From contig NC_063077.1 of NCBI RefSeq assembly GCF_022605165.1, forward strand, positions 310,001 through 374,000: 64,000 bases of DNA. Direction: 5' to 3'. Position numbers and translations under genes: made by a program. Shown here piece by piece: positions 55,915 through 64,000 of this stretch. A model generated the notes under the pieces. The model worked only from the letters and a program-made list of their open reading frames with translations, was not told the origin of the DNA and made no database searches. Position 1 is the first letter of the stretch, and every line of letters begins with the position of its first letter. Source of the stretch: Purpureocillium takamizusanense. Lineage: Eukaryota; Ascomycota; Sordariomycetes; Hypocreales; Ophiocordycipitaceae.

Positions 55915-57516
55915 ATGGCCACCACACTCCTCAAAGGCGGGACGGTCCTCATGCACGGCGAGGATGACAAGGTCACGCCGGCCCTGGTGGACATCCTCAT
56001 CCAGGGTGGCCGCATTGCGAACATTGGATCCAATCTGTCTCCAGAGGCGGGCTGTGATGTGGTCGACTGTGCCTCCAAAATCATCTCACCGGGCTTCATC
56101 GACACGCACCATCACATGTGGGAGGCACCGCTCAAGGGCCTGTTTGGTGACTGTGCCTTTGTACCATATATGGCAATCAGTGAGCCATGTCTCTGGAAGA
56201 AGCGTTGGCAAAAGTGAAGCTGACATTGGCAGTGTACACGGCCAGCCGATCCCTGGAAGCTGAGGACTTCTTCTGGGCGAACCTGGCGACGGGTATGGAG
56301 CTCCTCGACGCCGGCACGACGACGGTTCTGGACCACGCACATGCCCAGTGGTCACCGGAACACAGTGAGTTAATGCTCGAAGCCGCCCACCTCCGATGCT
56401 TCTGACAAGTCGCCTGTAGGCAAGCAATCCATCGCAGGGATCCTGTCGGCTGGCATACGGTCCATCTACGCCCCAGCGCCGACTCTGCAGCTCGACAGTG
56501 AGAAACCCAAGGCCAACTTCGTGCTCGGCGGGGCTCTCCCAGAGTGGTTCATGGAGACGTTCGAGTTGCTGGCTGCCAGCCAATCGATCCGTGAAGCCGA
56601 CTCTCGGCTCAAGCTTGGTTTTGGCTTCGACATTTATTATCTGCCCAAGGAGACTATTCAAGAAATCTTTCAAAGGGTCAAGTCCCTTGGCGCCCAGATC
56701 ATCACCTCACACTACATACGTCCCCACGGAGAAAAAAGCTACAGTGTGGCCGCGCAGCTGCACAGCTATGGCCTGCTGGACGACAAGATCGTTCTCTCGC
56801 ACGCAGGCGGCGCAACGGCAGAGGACGTCAAGCTCATCTCCGAGGCCAACGCCTACGTTGCCGTGACGCCCAGTTCGGAGAGCGCCATGGCAGTAGGGCC
56901 GCCCGTCGCCTTCCGGGAGGGAGACCTGAACATGGACAAGAACTGCGCATTGGGCATCGACTGCGCAGCCTTTGGCAGCGGCAGCCTTGTCCAAGAGATG
57001 CGTCTAGGGCTTCAATCGGCCCGCAGGCTGGATAGCATGGCGCACCATGCGCATGGGACGCTGCCGAAGGGCGTCTTTCACACAACGCACGAGGCATTCA
57101 ACATGGCCACTATCCACGGAGCACGCGCTCTGTGCATGGAGGAAGACATTGGGAGCATACAGATCGGCAAAAAAGCCGACCTAGTAGTGTTTGATGCGCT
57201 GAGTCCGTCCATGGCAGGTGCGGCGCAACAGGATCCAATCATGGCGATTGTACTGCACTCCAACGTGGGGGACGTGGACGCCGTCATGGTAGATGGACAA
57301 TTCAGGAAGAGAGACGGCAAGTTGCTGCCGGCGCGGGAGACCGTTTGGACTGACAACACAACGCGCAATTTCGTGGAGACGGGGAAAACGCTGAGCTGGC
57401 GAGAGATTGCGTGCTCGCTGTTACAGATCCAAGAAAGATTTGTGGGGAGATTGAAAGACTATGATCTGGACCATATTGCGACGAGCCTGTCATCATTGTT
57501 TCATTTCCCAGAGTAG
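55915..57516 (+). CDS. Amidohydrolase-superfamily metal-dependent hydrolase/deaminase
   Basis: Exons 55915-56179, 56233-56364 and 56420-57516 join in phase (introns of 53 and 55 bp, GTGAGC/GTGAGT donors) to give 497 residues. ISPGFIDTHHHMWEAPLKG holds the metal-binding His-x-His of the TIM-barrel. AGTTTVLDHAHAQW follows after the first intron, IITSHYIRPHG and IVLSHAGGAT supply the further histidines, and GIDCAAFGSGSLVQEMR carries the aspartate. The C-terminal IGSIQIGKKADLVVFDA is the beta-sandwich signature of the family. Fungal homologues are annotated as amidohydrolases or cytosine/guanine-deaminase-like and act on cyclic amides, ring C-Cl or C-N bonds. Substrate unknown. Expected cytosolic; no signal peptide. 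No partner enzyme is adjacent. Confidence 0.85.
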
Positions 57517-58110
57517 CTTTGCGCTTTGCAGCAGCTACGTAACATTACTAAAGTAGATACATAATTAAACCGTGTTTGACAGCATTCAAATTCAACTAGC
57601 TTTCACATATAGAGAGAAGCACTGGGCAGAGCCGGGCGATAGTCAATCGGGTAATCGCCCGATCTATACGATACTATAGAGAAGGGTATAGTCGCTCGCT
57701 AGGGAGAAGAGCTGTTGAGTACTGCGTTACGTTTAGTGTTTTTAGGCAGCCATGTTACCCCTCGCCAGTATGTATTAAGCATCCCTATAAAGTAATGAAA
57801 TGATAATCCGCTGGCTAATGAGGCAGAATGCTCTCTGATAGATCAACCAGAGTTTCAGTAGACGCACACGCCAACTAGTGGCATCATATATAGTATGGAA
57901 GGCTATGTAATAACTGATAGGCGAAATAGGTCTCGTCTATACGTAAGAATTACATACTTGGCGTTGAAAGTACGCGCACTACTCCTGCCCGCGCAATATA
58001 AATATTCAGCGTTTCCCCATTGCCAAATGAACTCTACTTATGCATTATGATCCTTCTGTCTCGCCTTGGCGCAATATAGCAACGCATCCTATTCCTTCTC
58101 CTCTCCTAAC
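57517..58110. other. AT-rich island with promoter of the orphan gene
   Basis: About 600 bp, clearly AT-richer than the surroundings, without a gene. It contains a TATA box at 57997 and, after it, a very short upstream open reading frame (58027-58050, seven codons). A decayed mobile element is possible, but no terminal repeats or coding remnant are visible. Confidence 0.4.
57997..58004 (+). promoter_or_regulatory. TATA box before the orphan helical-protein gene
   Basis: TATAAATA lies 107 bp before the ATG at 58111 and is followed by a CT-rich leader, which argues that the orphan frame is a transcribed gene. Confidence 0.5.
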
Positions 58111-58596
58111 ATGGTCCAAGGTATCAATGACGAGCTACAACGCCTTGTGGCCGAATGCCGCTCCTTGTTTAAACTAGGCCGGGATTTCGAGAACATGAAC
58201 GGGACACGACGCAAGGTCCTTTTGGAGGAGATGAGAAACTTTAGCCGCTGGGCGTGTGAGGTTGGGGCGTATGACAGTCTGCCAGAACATTTAAACCCAC
58301 ACCTAAGGAAACCCGGCGAAATAAGGGACCAAACGATTCGCTTGCTACAGTGGCTCAAGGAAAACATGCGCTACGGTAATACTGTTCTCCGCCTCCATGG
58401 TGTTCTATCGGACAATTTGACTGAGTCCATCTTAGAACTGAGCAGCCCCGCGATACTCGTGTTGGATATTTCGAAATTACCGCCTGTGGGCTCCGGGGCT
58501 CATTACCCAGCGGGAATCCATGCTCTTCGTATGATTATCGAACAACTTGATGATCTAAAAGACTACTTTACAACCATGATGGATATCGGGCCCTAG
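58111..58596 (+). CDS. Orphan helical protein of unknown function
   Basis: The first ATG of the frame is at 58111, giving 161 residues; the codons upstream have no ATG. Charged amphipathic helices dominate (DELQRLVAECRSLFKLGRDF, then ETIRNF-like segments RKVLLEEMRNFSRW and IRLLQWLKENMRYGN). They are followed by a hydrophobic strand, AILVLDISKLPP, and a final helix, RMIIEQLDDLKDYFTTMMD. There is no signal peptide, TM helix or cysteine motif. It does not match a family I can name; the helix-rich shape recalls N-terminal domains of fungal NLR-like or heterokaryon-incompatibility proteins, but that is only an impression. The gene lies in an AT-rich island with its own TATA box, so recent acquisition or lineage restriction is possible. 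Confidence 0.5.
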   Translation: MVQGINDELQRLVAECRSLFKLGRDFENMNGTRRKVLLEEMRNFSRWACEVGAYDSLPEHLNPHLRKPGEIRDQTIRLLQWLKENMRYGNTVLRLHGVLSDNLTESILELSSPAILVLDISKLPPVGSGAHYPAGIHALRMIIEQLDDLKDYFTTMMDIGP

Positions 58597-60742
58597 AAAA
58601 CGACCCCATTTTTATTACTAGCAGTTAGCAGATATATTATTTGAGTCCTGTTCTCTCTTTCTCCCTTGTACCGATAATATCATTTCATAGGGAATTAAGG
58701 TACCTAAGAAGCAATGAGCGCAGAACCTAGTCTCGTTATTCTATATAGAGCCTTGAGAAATGAAGTCGCTAGCGCTATCAGCACGTGCTTGCCGTAGCCG
58801 TACCAGGCATTCTTTTCCAGGAAGCGGGAGTTTAGTAAGAAAGAAAGCCGTCACATCAAAGGTAGAAGCCGTGACGTAGAAGAGATATATTGAAGGCCAT
58901 TAGACTGCCGGGCTTGCGCCACGTATCTTGTCGGCGACCTCTTGATATCCATCCTGCTGTAGACTATGGACGGCCATGGGAATCTTTCTCCCCGAGTCAA
59001 GCACGAGGCGACCCCGACATCCGTGAAAATGGTCAGCATTGCAGCTTGAGCTCTGTGGGGGAGGCTTCAAGGTACCCAGACCCGACGAACAAGACTGGGG
59101 GACATCCCACTGCCACTGTCCCGCCTGTACGAAGTATCATTAGGCGCTCTGCATCACTGGAGCGGCGTGGGGACGGCTCGCCAACTACTAACCGACATGT
59201 GGCCCGGTGCATACCTAAGAACCCAATAAATGCAAGCACCTCTCGTTGCTGTTGCAGCTCGTGCATGTACGTCGAGTTTTAACGCCTGCGCGGTGACATC
59301 AGTGGATTGATTCGAGACCAGTTTTGGAATGCCAGAGCGCCAGCATTTCTTTTTGGCATTTCAACAAGAATCCCCCATGACAAAAGCGTAGACGGTGGAC
59401 TGCCCGTTTATTAGCGTATCGTATCTGCACCAGTGTCCGCGCCACCTGGAGCTCCGTGTGCGCAAGTAACCCTGACCCTGTTGGCAAACGCCCGCCCGTT
59501 GTTCGTCGCATTTCATTCGCACCAAATCATGAGATGTGACGGCGCAGCCTCATCGATGACTGTCTCGCCGAGCACTTCTCCTGTCGATACCGGCGTGGCA
59601 CCGAGTGCTCAGTGGCCACGCTCCAACCCGTGATATCGGCCGATCGGCCACAAGGATATGCCTCAATGACGCAAACTCCGCCATGTCGCAACTTGGTCTC
59701 GACCGGGTCATGCCGCAATCCTGTCAACTGCTTTGCAGCGCCGTGTCACGCGCTCAGTCATGTGTCGATTCAATGGCAGCGGCGTTTGGCCGGAACGGGA
59801 CGGGTTCCCGGCCCTCTTGACGAACAATCCACAAGGCAGCGCCTCGATTACTTGGCTACGATGACCTTTTGCCTTGATGCCAATGACGACACCGAAGCGG
59901 TCTATGTACACACACGTGTCCTACGCAAAGAGAAGGCGGCGAAATCTTGACGTCGACTTTGCGGTTGCAATCTCGAGCTGAAGCGGAAGCCCATCCCAAA
60001 TGGGCGATTCGCGGCTGATGGCGGCCGTCAGCATGTCACTCGGCGGTTTTCGACATGGTTCCAGACGCACTGTGGTATCCAAGCTCTCGGAGATGAGCCC
60101 CCCAGTTCCTTAACCGCGGTCGAGGGCAACCTAATCCACATGCTGCCAGTTAGTGTCATGTTATCTCCTGGTAAGGCAATGTAACCCACGCGACAACCCC
60201 AGGTTTTGCCTATGCTGAAACGTGCCTATTCTTCATTCCCCTTACAGATAAGCGGGGTACACGCCTTTGGGCCATGTGGCCGTTCGGCCTCTGCATGCGA
60301 CCTTCTTCTATCATGCTAGGAGCGTTTTCTCTCACTATCGCGAGGCAGCGTCTGGTGTCGCGCACCCCATGACAACAATACTACGTTACGCGCCTACGCG
60401 GGGGCCGAGGGCTGCTCTTCAGCCTAGTCGGCCAGACGCGCTCGACTTTGTAACTAAAGTGAAGGCATTTACAACCGCCGCCAAGCAGCCGGATACTACC
60501 CTGATCGTGGGAGCAATGACTGGGGTCTGGTGGGCGTCGCGCGCAGAGTCGTGGGCGCGCGGGCCACATTCACGTTGAGACAGTTGAGCGCAACTCATGT
60601 CGAACGGGCGGTGAATATAAAGACCCAACATGCGCATTCCAAGTCGATTGAAAAAGCCTAGGAGCCAGTTCATCTAGCGTTTTCGATTGTTCATATTTGC
60701 CAGTTCTTGCATCTGAGTCAGGCACTCATCATTTCTTCAACC
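58597..60742. other. 2.1-kb intergenic region, nothing recognised
   Basis: No supported coding region or RNA gene. The right end holds the chitinase promoter (TATA box at 60616). Confidence 0.4.
60616..60622 (+). promoter_or_regulatory. TATA box of the chitinase gene
   Basis: TATAAAG lies 127 bp before the ATG at 60743. Confidence 0.55.
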
Positions 60743-61783
60743 ATGGCTGGAGGACTACTCAAGACCGGCCTCGTGCTGCTGGGCTCGACGCTCGTCGCGG
60801 CGGCGCCGCTCTCTGAGAGGGCAGACACTTGTGCAACAAAGGGAAAGCCTGCTGGCAAGGTTCTCCAGGGATACTGGGAGAACTGGGACGGATCGTCCAA
60901 CGGTGTTCACCCACCCTTTGGCTGGACGGCGATCACGGATTCCCGGATCAAGCAACATGGCTACAACGTGATCAACGCCGCCTTCCCCGTCATCCTGTCC
61001 GACGGCACGGCCCTGTGGGAGGACGGCATGGACACGGGCGTCAAGGTCGCGACGCCGGCCGAGATGTGCCAGGCAAAGGCCGCCGGCGCCACGATACTCA
61101 TGTCCATCGGCGGTGCGGCGGCTGGCATAGACCTCAGCTCCAGCACCGTCGCCGACAAGTTTGTCTCGACGATCGTCCCGATCTTGAAAAAGTACAACTT
61201 TGACGGTGTCGACATCGACATCGAGACTGGACTGACCGGCAGCGGCAACATCAACACCCTCTCCGCGTCCCAAGCGAACCTGATCCGCATCATCGACGGC
61301 ATCCTTGCGCAGATGCCGTCCAACTTTGGCCTGACCATGGCTCCCGAGACTGCCTACGTCACCGGCGGGAGCGTCACGTACGGTTCCATCTGGGGAGCCT
61401 ACCTACCCATCGTCAAAAAGTACGCCGACAACGGCCGCCTGTGGTGGCTGAACATGCAGTACTACAACGGCGCCATGTACGGCTGCTCGGGCGACTCGTA
61501 CTCTGCCGGCACCGTCGAGGGCTTCGTCGCCCAGACGGACTGCCTGAACAAGGGCCTCGTCATCCAGGGAACCACGATCAAGGTTCCGTACAGCATGCAA
61601 GCCCCAGGTCTGCCCGCTCAGCCGGGTGCCGGCGGCGGCTACATGTCCCCGAGCCTGGTCGGCCAGGCCTGGGACCACTACAGCGGCGCGCTCAAGGGCT
61701 TGATGACGTGGTCCATCAACTGGGACGGATCGAAAGGCTGGACCTTTGCCGACAACCTTAAGGGAAGACTGGGAACCGCTTAG
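60743..61783 (+). CDS. Secreted GH18 chitinase
   Basis: The open frame starts earlier, but the first ATG is at 60743, giving 346 residues and a signal peptide (GGLLKTGLVLLGSTLVAAAP). Motifs in order are VLQGYWENWDG (first barrel strand), ATILMSIGGAAAG (the SxGG motif), YNFDGVDIDIE with catalytic Glu161 and supporting Asp157/Asp159, LTMAPETAYVTG, LWWLNMQYYNG and GLMTWSINWDGS (last strand Trp). This is a single-domain GH18 enzyme without a visible carbohydrate-binding module, nearer to bacterial ChiD-type chitinases than to the class V plant/fungal wall enzymes. It should hydrolyse chitin outside the cell, for wall remodelling, competition or degradation of insect or nematode chitin. No introns. 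All catalytic residues are present. Confidence 0.92.
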   Translation: MAGGLLKTGLVLLGSTLVAAAPLSERADTCATKGKPAGKVLQGYWENWDGSSNGVHPPFGWTAITDSRIKQHGYNVINAAFPVILSDGTALWEDGMDTGVKVATPAEMCQAKAAGATILMSIGGAAAGIDLSSSTVADKFVSTIVPILKKYNFDGVDIDIETGLTGSGNINTLSASQANLIRIIDGILAQMPSNFGLTMAPETAYVTGGSVTYGSIWGAYLPIVKKYADNGRLWWLNMQYYNGAMYGCSGDSYSAGTVEGFVAQTDCLNKGLVIQGTTIKVPYSMQAPGLPAQPGAGGGYMSPSLVGQAWDHYSGALKGLMTWSINWDGSKGWTFADNLKGRLGTA

Positions 61784-62695
61784 AACGTACTCTCAACTCC
61801 GTCTCTTGATTAGGGCCGCAAGTGTACATATGGGCCACAAAACATTGAATATATGCATTTGCGAATGTCGCATCACGTTTATATGCATGTGTTGCCTGAC
61901 CACATTGTCTAGTGTCTTCGTGGCGATGAGCCAAGTTTTAATCGGGAGGTTCAATGTGCAACTATATTCAGGCCCGCACATGCTCAACCCAAGCAGTGAA
62001 GAGTCCAGCCGTGCTTGGGTAGACAATGAAGCGCCCGAATCATGCGCAGGATGCGCAAGCCACGCGCCACGCAAGCTCGACCCCAAAACAATGATAGCAG
62101 TATGGCCATGCAATTGATGGCGAGGCGTCCTCTGGCGTGATTCAGCACCAAGTGCCATGGCGTTCAAAATTATGGTCTTAAATAACCATCATGTCCCGAT
62201 TACGAAAAGTAGTATCTGAGTCGCCGATGACGCGTACTTCGTAGTGTTGTTGTACGCACAGTCAAGGTGCTGGTTCGGTGCCCGAGGATTTACCCAACGT
62301 GTTGCTCATCCGGATTGTTCCAGCGCGCATTGAATGGGTCATTGACCTCATACGTTGCCTAATTTCCTCGATTACCTCGGCCGACCCGTGTCGCAGAGCT
62401 GCACATGGGACGCAATGGGGCCGTTTCGTTATTGCCTCTACCGTTATATACCACGACGTCTGGTCTGTGCTACGTCCGTCCCTCATACTGCTCTAATTCT
62501 TATTACGTGCAATTACCGTTTCCCCTGCTAGCGTATGTTGCAATCGAACCCGCCGTTTAGTCGCGAGACGACTAGAACGGACATGTAAGTGGCAGACCCA
62601 TTCCTACAAACCTACATAGGGACCACGGCATCCACATCATCCCTTCCAGTCCCTATTCCTTACCGTCTTAGGCCAATTACCACAGTCCCTCGAAG
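61784..62695. other. Intergenic, nothing recognised
   Basis: Non-coding stretch after the chitinase. No gene, repeat or RNA gene is supported. Confidence 0.4.
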
Positions 62696-62911
62696 ATGAA
62701 GCTCGGGTTTCTCATTTTCTCTCTTCCGCTCGCCACGGGCATATGCATGGACATGAAGCAACACACGGAGGCACCTCTTCCTCCCTATGGTGCCGGGGAT
62801 TATACTTGGAGCTGGCCTGAGCTAGGAGAGGCCCAAACGGAGGCTGCCAGACGAAACGAGCGTGATCGATTTCCCGGAAAGGTTGTAAAATACCAACCGT
62901 ACTGTTCCTAG
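62696..62911 (+). CDS. Possible small secreted protein
   Basis: A 71-residue frame beginning with a genuine ATG and a good signal peptide (MKLGFLIFSLPLATGIC). The remainder is acidic/aromatic (YGAGDYTWSWPELGEAQTEA) and ends VVKYQPYCS with one further cysteine. Homology was not recognised, and a downstream exon cannot be excluded. Support is limited to the signal peptide and composition, so it may be a chance frame. Confidence 0.35.
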   Translation: MKLGFLIFSLPLATGICMDMKQHTEAPLPPYGAGDYTWSWPELGEAQTEAARRNERDRFPGKVVKYQPYCS

Positions 62912-63605
62912 AGTACCATGATGCTGAGGCTAACACACGAGCATAGTACAATACGGCGAACAACGGATGTGCACACCCCCTTTGGGGAGCTATGGAAGAT
63001 GAAGACAATGGCTATAGCTTGAGGCTGCTTGATGCGCACTCCCAGTGCTCCCCGGGAAGAAGGTAAGAATTCGTCCCTAATTTTGGGCCCCGTCGCTATA
63101 TTATGCCGCTGTACTCACATAACCCACGTCAGTGCACCAAGGATGATAACCGTTGCATCTATCACGGTGGCGATCCACCAATTACGCAATGTTGGTGAGA
63201 GCCATGGAGGCGGTTGTCTGGCGGCAACAAAAACTTTGATCAGGCAATACCGCCCCCCCTCCGATATAGTGTTACGGTATCTAGATTACAGGCTCGTGGT
63301 TTTCTGTGGAAATGCATACTTCGCACGGTATTTTGCTACTTGCACAGCCCATTTCCGTGACTGTCCCAAGGTTCCGATTGCCGTGGCATCAAACACACAG
63401 TGGCCATCCTCCACAACTCGGAGATACAGGGCGTCGCCACTTGTAGTGCCAGCATTTGTGAATGTCCGATACAAGACGTCCAAGATGCAGAGAAGCAAGC
63501 TCTGCGCAAGGGCATTGACTACATGCAAAACACTATATTCCCCCTCAACACTTGCAGAGCTTGTCAATACGATACTCAAACAAATAGTGTGGCCACCCCG
63601 GTGCT
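62912..63605. other. Intergenic, nothing recognised
   Basis: About 700 bp up to the open reading frame of the right-edge gene. Frames on both strands lack motifs. Confidence 0.35.
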
Positions 63606-64000
63606 TCAAAGTTCATATGGACCGTGACTTGCTGTGTCCCTGTCCGCTGCGTCAGTCAAAGAGCGCCTAACCTGCGACGCAGTTGTATGTGTCAAGCTAG
63701 TTAGCGTACCTTTAGGAATGCGGAACGAGCCCCAAAAGCCGTCATTGGCGATGCTCCTGAGCGCCCCCCAAGGCCCGGCGCCCACGTCGATGTTGACAAT
63801 GTTCTTGGTGTTGTACTTGTCGGCTCCCAGGGTCAGCCGCCCGTGGGTCTTGTCCACCTCTTTGCCATCTGCCAAGATGGTGTATTGCTCCGTCGTCACG
63901 GACGTGTCGGCTATGGTGAAGACGAGGTCACCGTCGGACGTGTACTTGCTGACGTCGATGACGGCATCGCGGTCGCCTACCGTCACGGCCTTGCCCTGCG
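63606..64000 (-). CDS. C-terminal part of a gene running off the right edge, beta-rich protein of unknown function
   Basis: The frame is open to the window edge on the minus strand, so the start is missing. The visible 110-130 residues are rich in beta-strand patterns (AVIDVSKYTSDGDLVFTIAD, then TEQYTILADGKEVDK). They contain a conserved-looking stretch, GPWGALRSIANDGFWGSF, ending RIPKG. Unspliced, the frame stops at 63606. A short intron (GTACGC donor at 63709, CGCAG acceptor) would instead end the protein right after IPKG at 63667, but that intron would be only about 38 bp. The family was not recognised; a domain of a secreted or wall enzyme is a guess from the strand pattern. Confidence 0.5.
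   Translation of the reverse strand, partial: QGKAVTVGDRDAVIDVSKYTSDGDLVFTIADTSVTTEQYTILADGKEVDKTHGRLTLGADKYNTKNIVNIDVGAGPWGALRSIANDGFWGSFRIPKGTLTSLTHTTASQVRRSLTDAADRDTASHGPYEL

Noticed and set aside
57517..58110. Transposon remnant in the AT-rich island
   Set aside because: Base composition is suggestive, but no terminal inverted repeats, target-site duplications or transposase/reverse-transcriptase motifs were found.
1..64000. Polyketide or non-ribosomal peptide cluster
   Set aside because: Transporter, PLP enzyme and regulator genes are present, but no PKS, NRPS, terpene synthase or P450 motifs could be found.

Overview
The window looks like a chromosome segment of a filamentous ascomycete, most likely a sordariomycete of the Hypocreales (the group holding insect- and nematode-associated genera). 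The reasons are short introns of about 45-90 bp with GT/GC donors and CTAAC/CTGAC-like branch points, TATA boxes 80-145 bp before start codons, and families typical of such fungi: Zn2Cys6 regulator, CFEM cell-wall protein, HsbA, GH18 chitinase, KP4-like protein, DHA-type and sugar MFS transporters. Genus and species cannot be read from the sequence. About 24 genes or gene remnants can be supported in 64 kb, so the region is gene-poor, with long intergenic stretches and an accessory character.

Layout. 0-8.6 kb: a multi-pass membrane protein, a small secreted KP4-like cysteine-rich protein, a GPI/TM-anchored wall-type protein and a broken DUF1214-type gene. 11.3-12.8 kb: a PLP enzyme related to the desulfurase half of molybdenum-cofactor sulfurase. 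13.5-25.1 kb: a run dominated by secreted products, namely a Lys/His/Asp/Tyr-Pro repeat protein, an eight-exon secreted tyrosinase, a secreted endonuclease/phosphatase-fold protein, a Gfo/Idh/MocA oxidoreductase with a frameshifted tail, and a secreted phospholipase C/acid-phosphatase-family enzyme. 27.7-32.8 kb: housekeeping-like AlaX editing protein, a 3-hydroxyacyl-CoA-dehydrogenase-family protein and an MFS drug/H+ antiporter. 35.2-42.1 kb: HsbA and a large CFEM/GPI protein with a TTPGQ mucin-like repeat, separated by a 4-kb gene desert.

43.2-50.8 kb holds a coherent catabolic cluster: zinc-dependent polyol (xylitol/sorbitol) dehydrogenase, Zn2Cys6 regulator, sugar transporter and mannitol/sorbose-type short-chain reductase. 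Together they would import and oxidise or reduce sugars and polyols under a local regulator. 52.5-63 kb has an AAA+ ATPase, an amidohydrolase, an orphan helical protein in an AT-rich island, a GH18 chitinase and a possible small secreted protein. A gene runs off the right edge on the minus strand.

The most interesting signals are: (1) a secreted repeat protein in which all nine tyrosines are Tyr-Pro, embedded in Lys/His/Asp, next to and divergent from a secreted tyrosinase, suggesting a DOPA-type cross-linked surface material; (2) the sugar/polyol cluster; (3) two gene-disabling events (an internal deletion in the DUF1214-type gene and a one-base frameshift in the oxidoreductase) and an unresolved splice junction in the polyol dehydrogenase; (4) GC-AG introns in two genes. 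Splice sites were placed by hand from reading-frame continuity and family motifs; none has been checked against transcripts.
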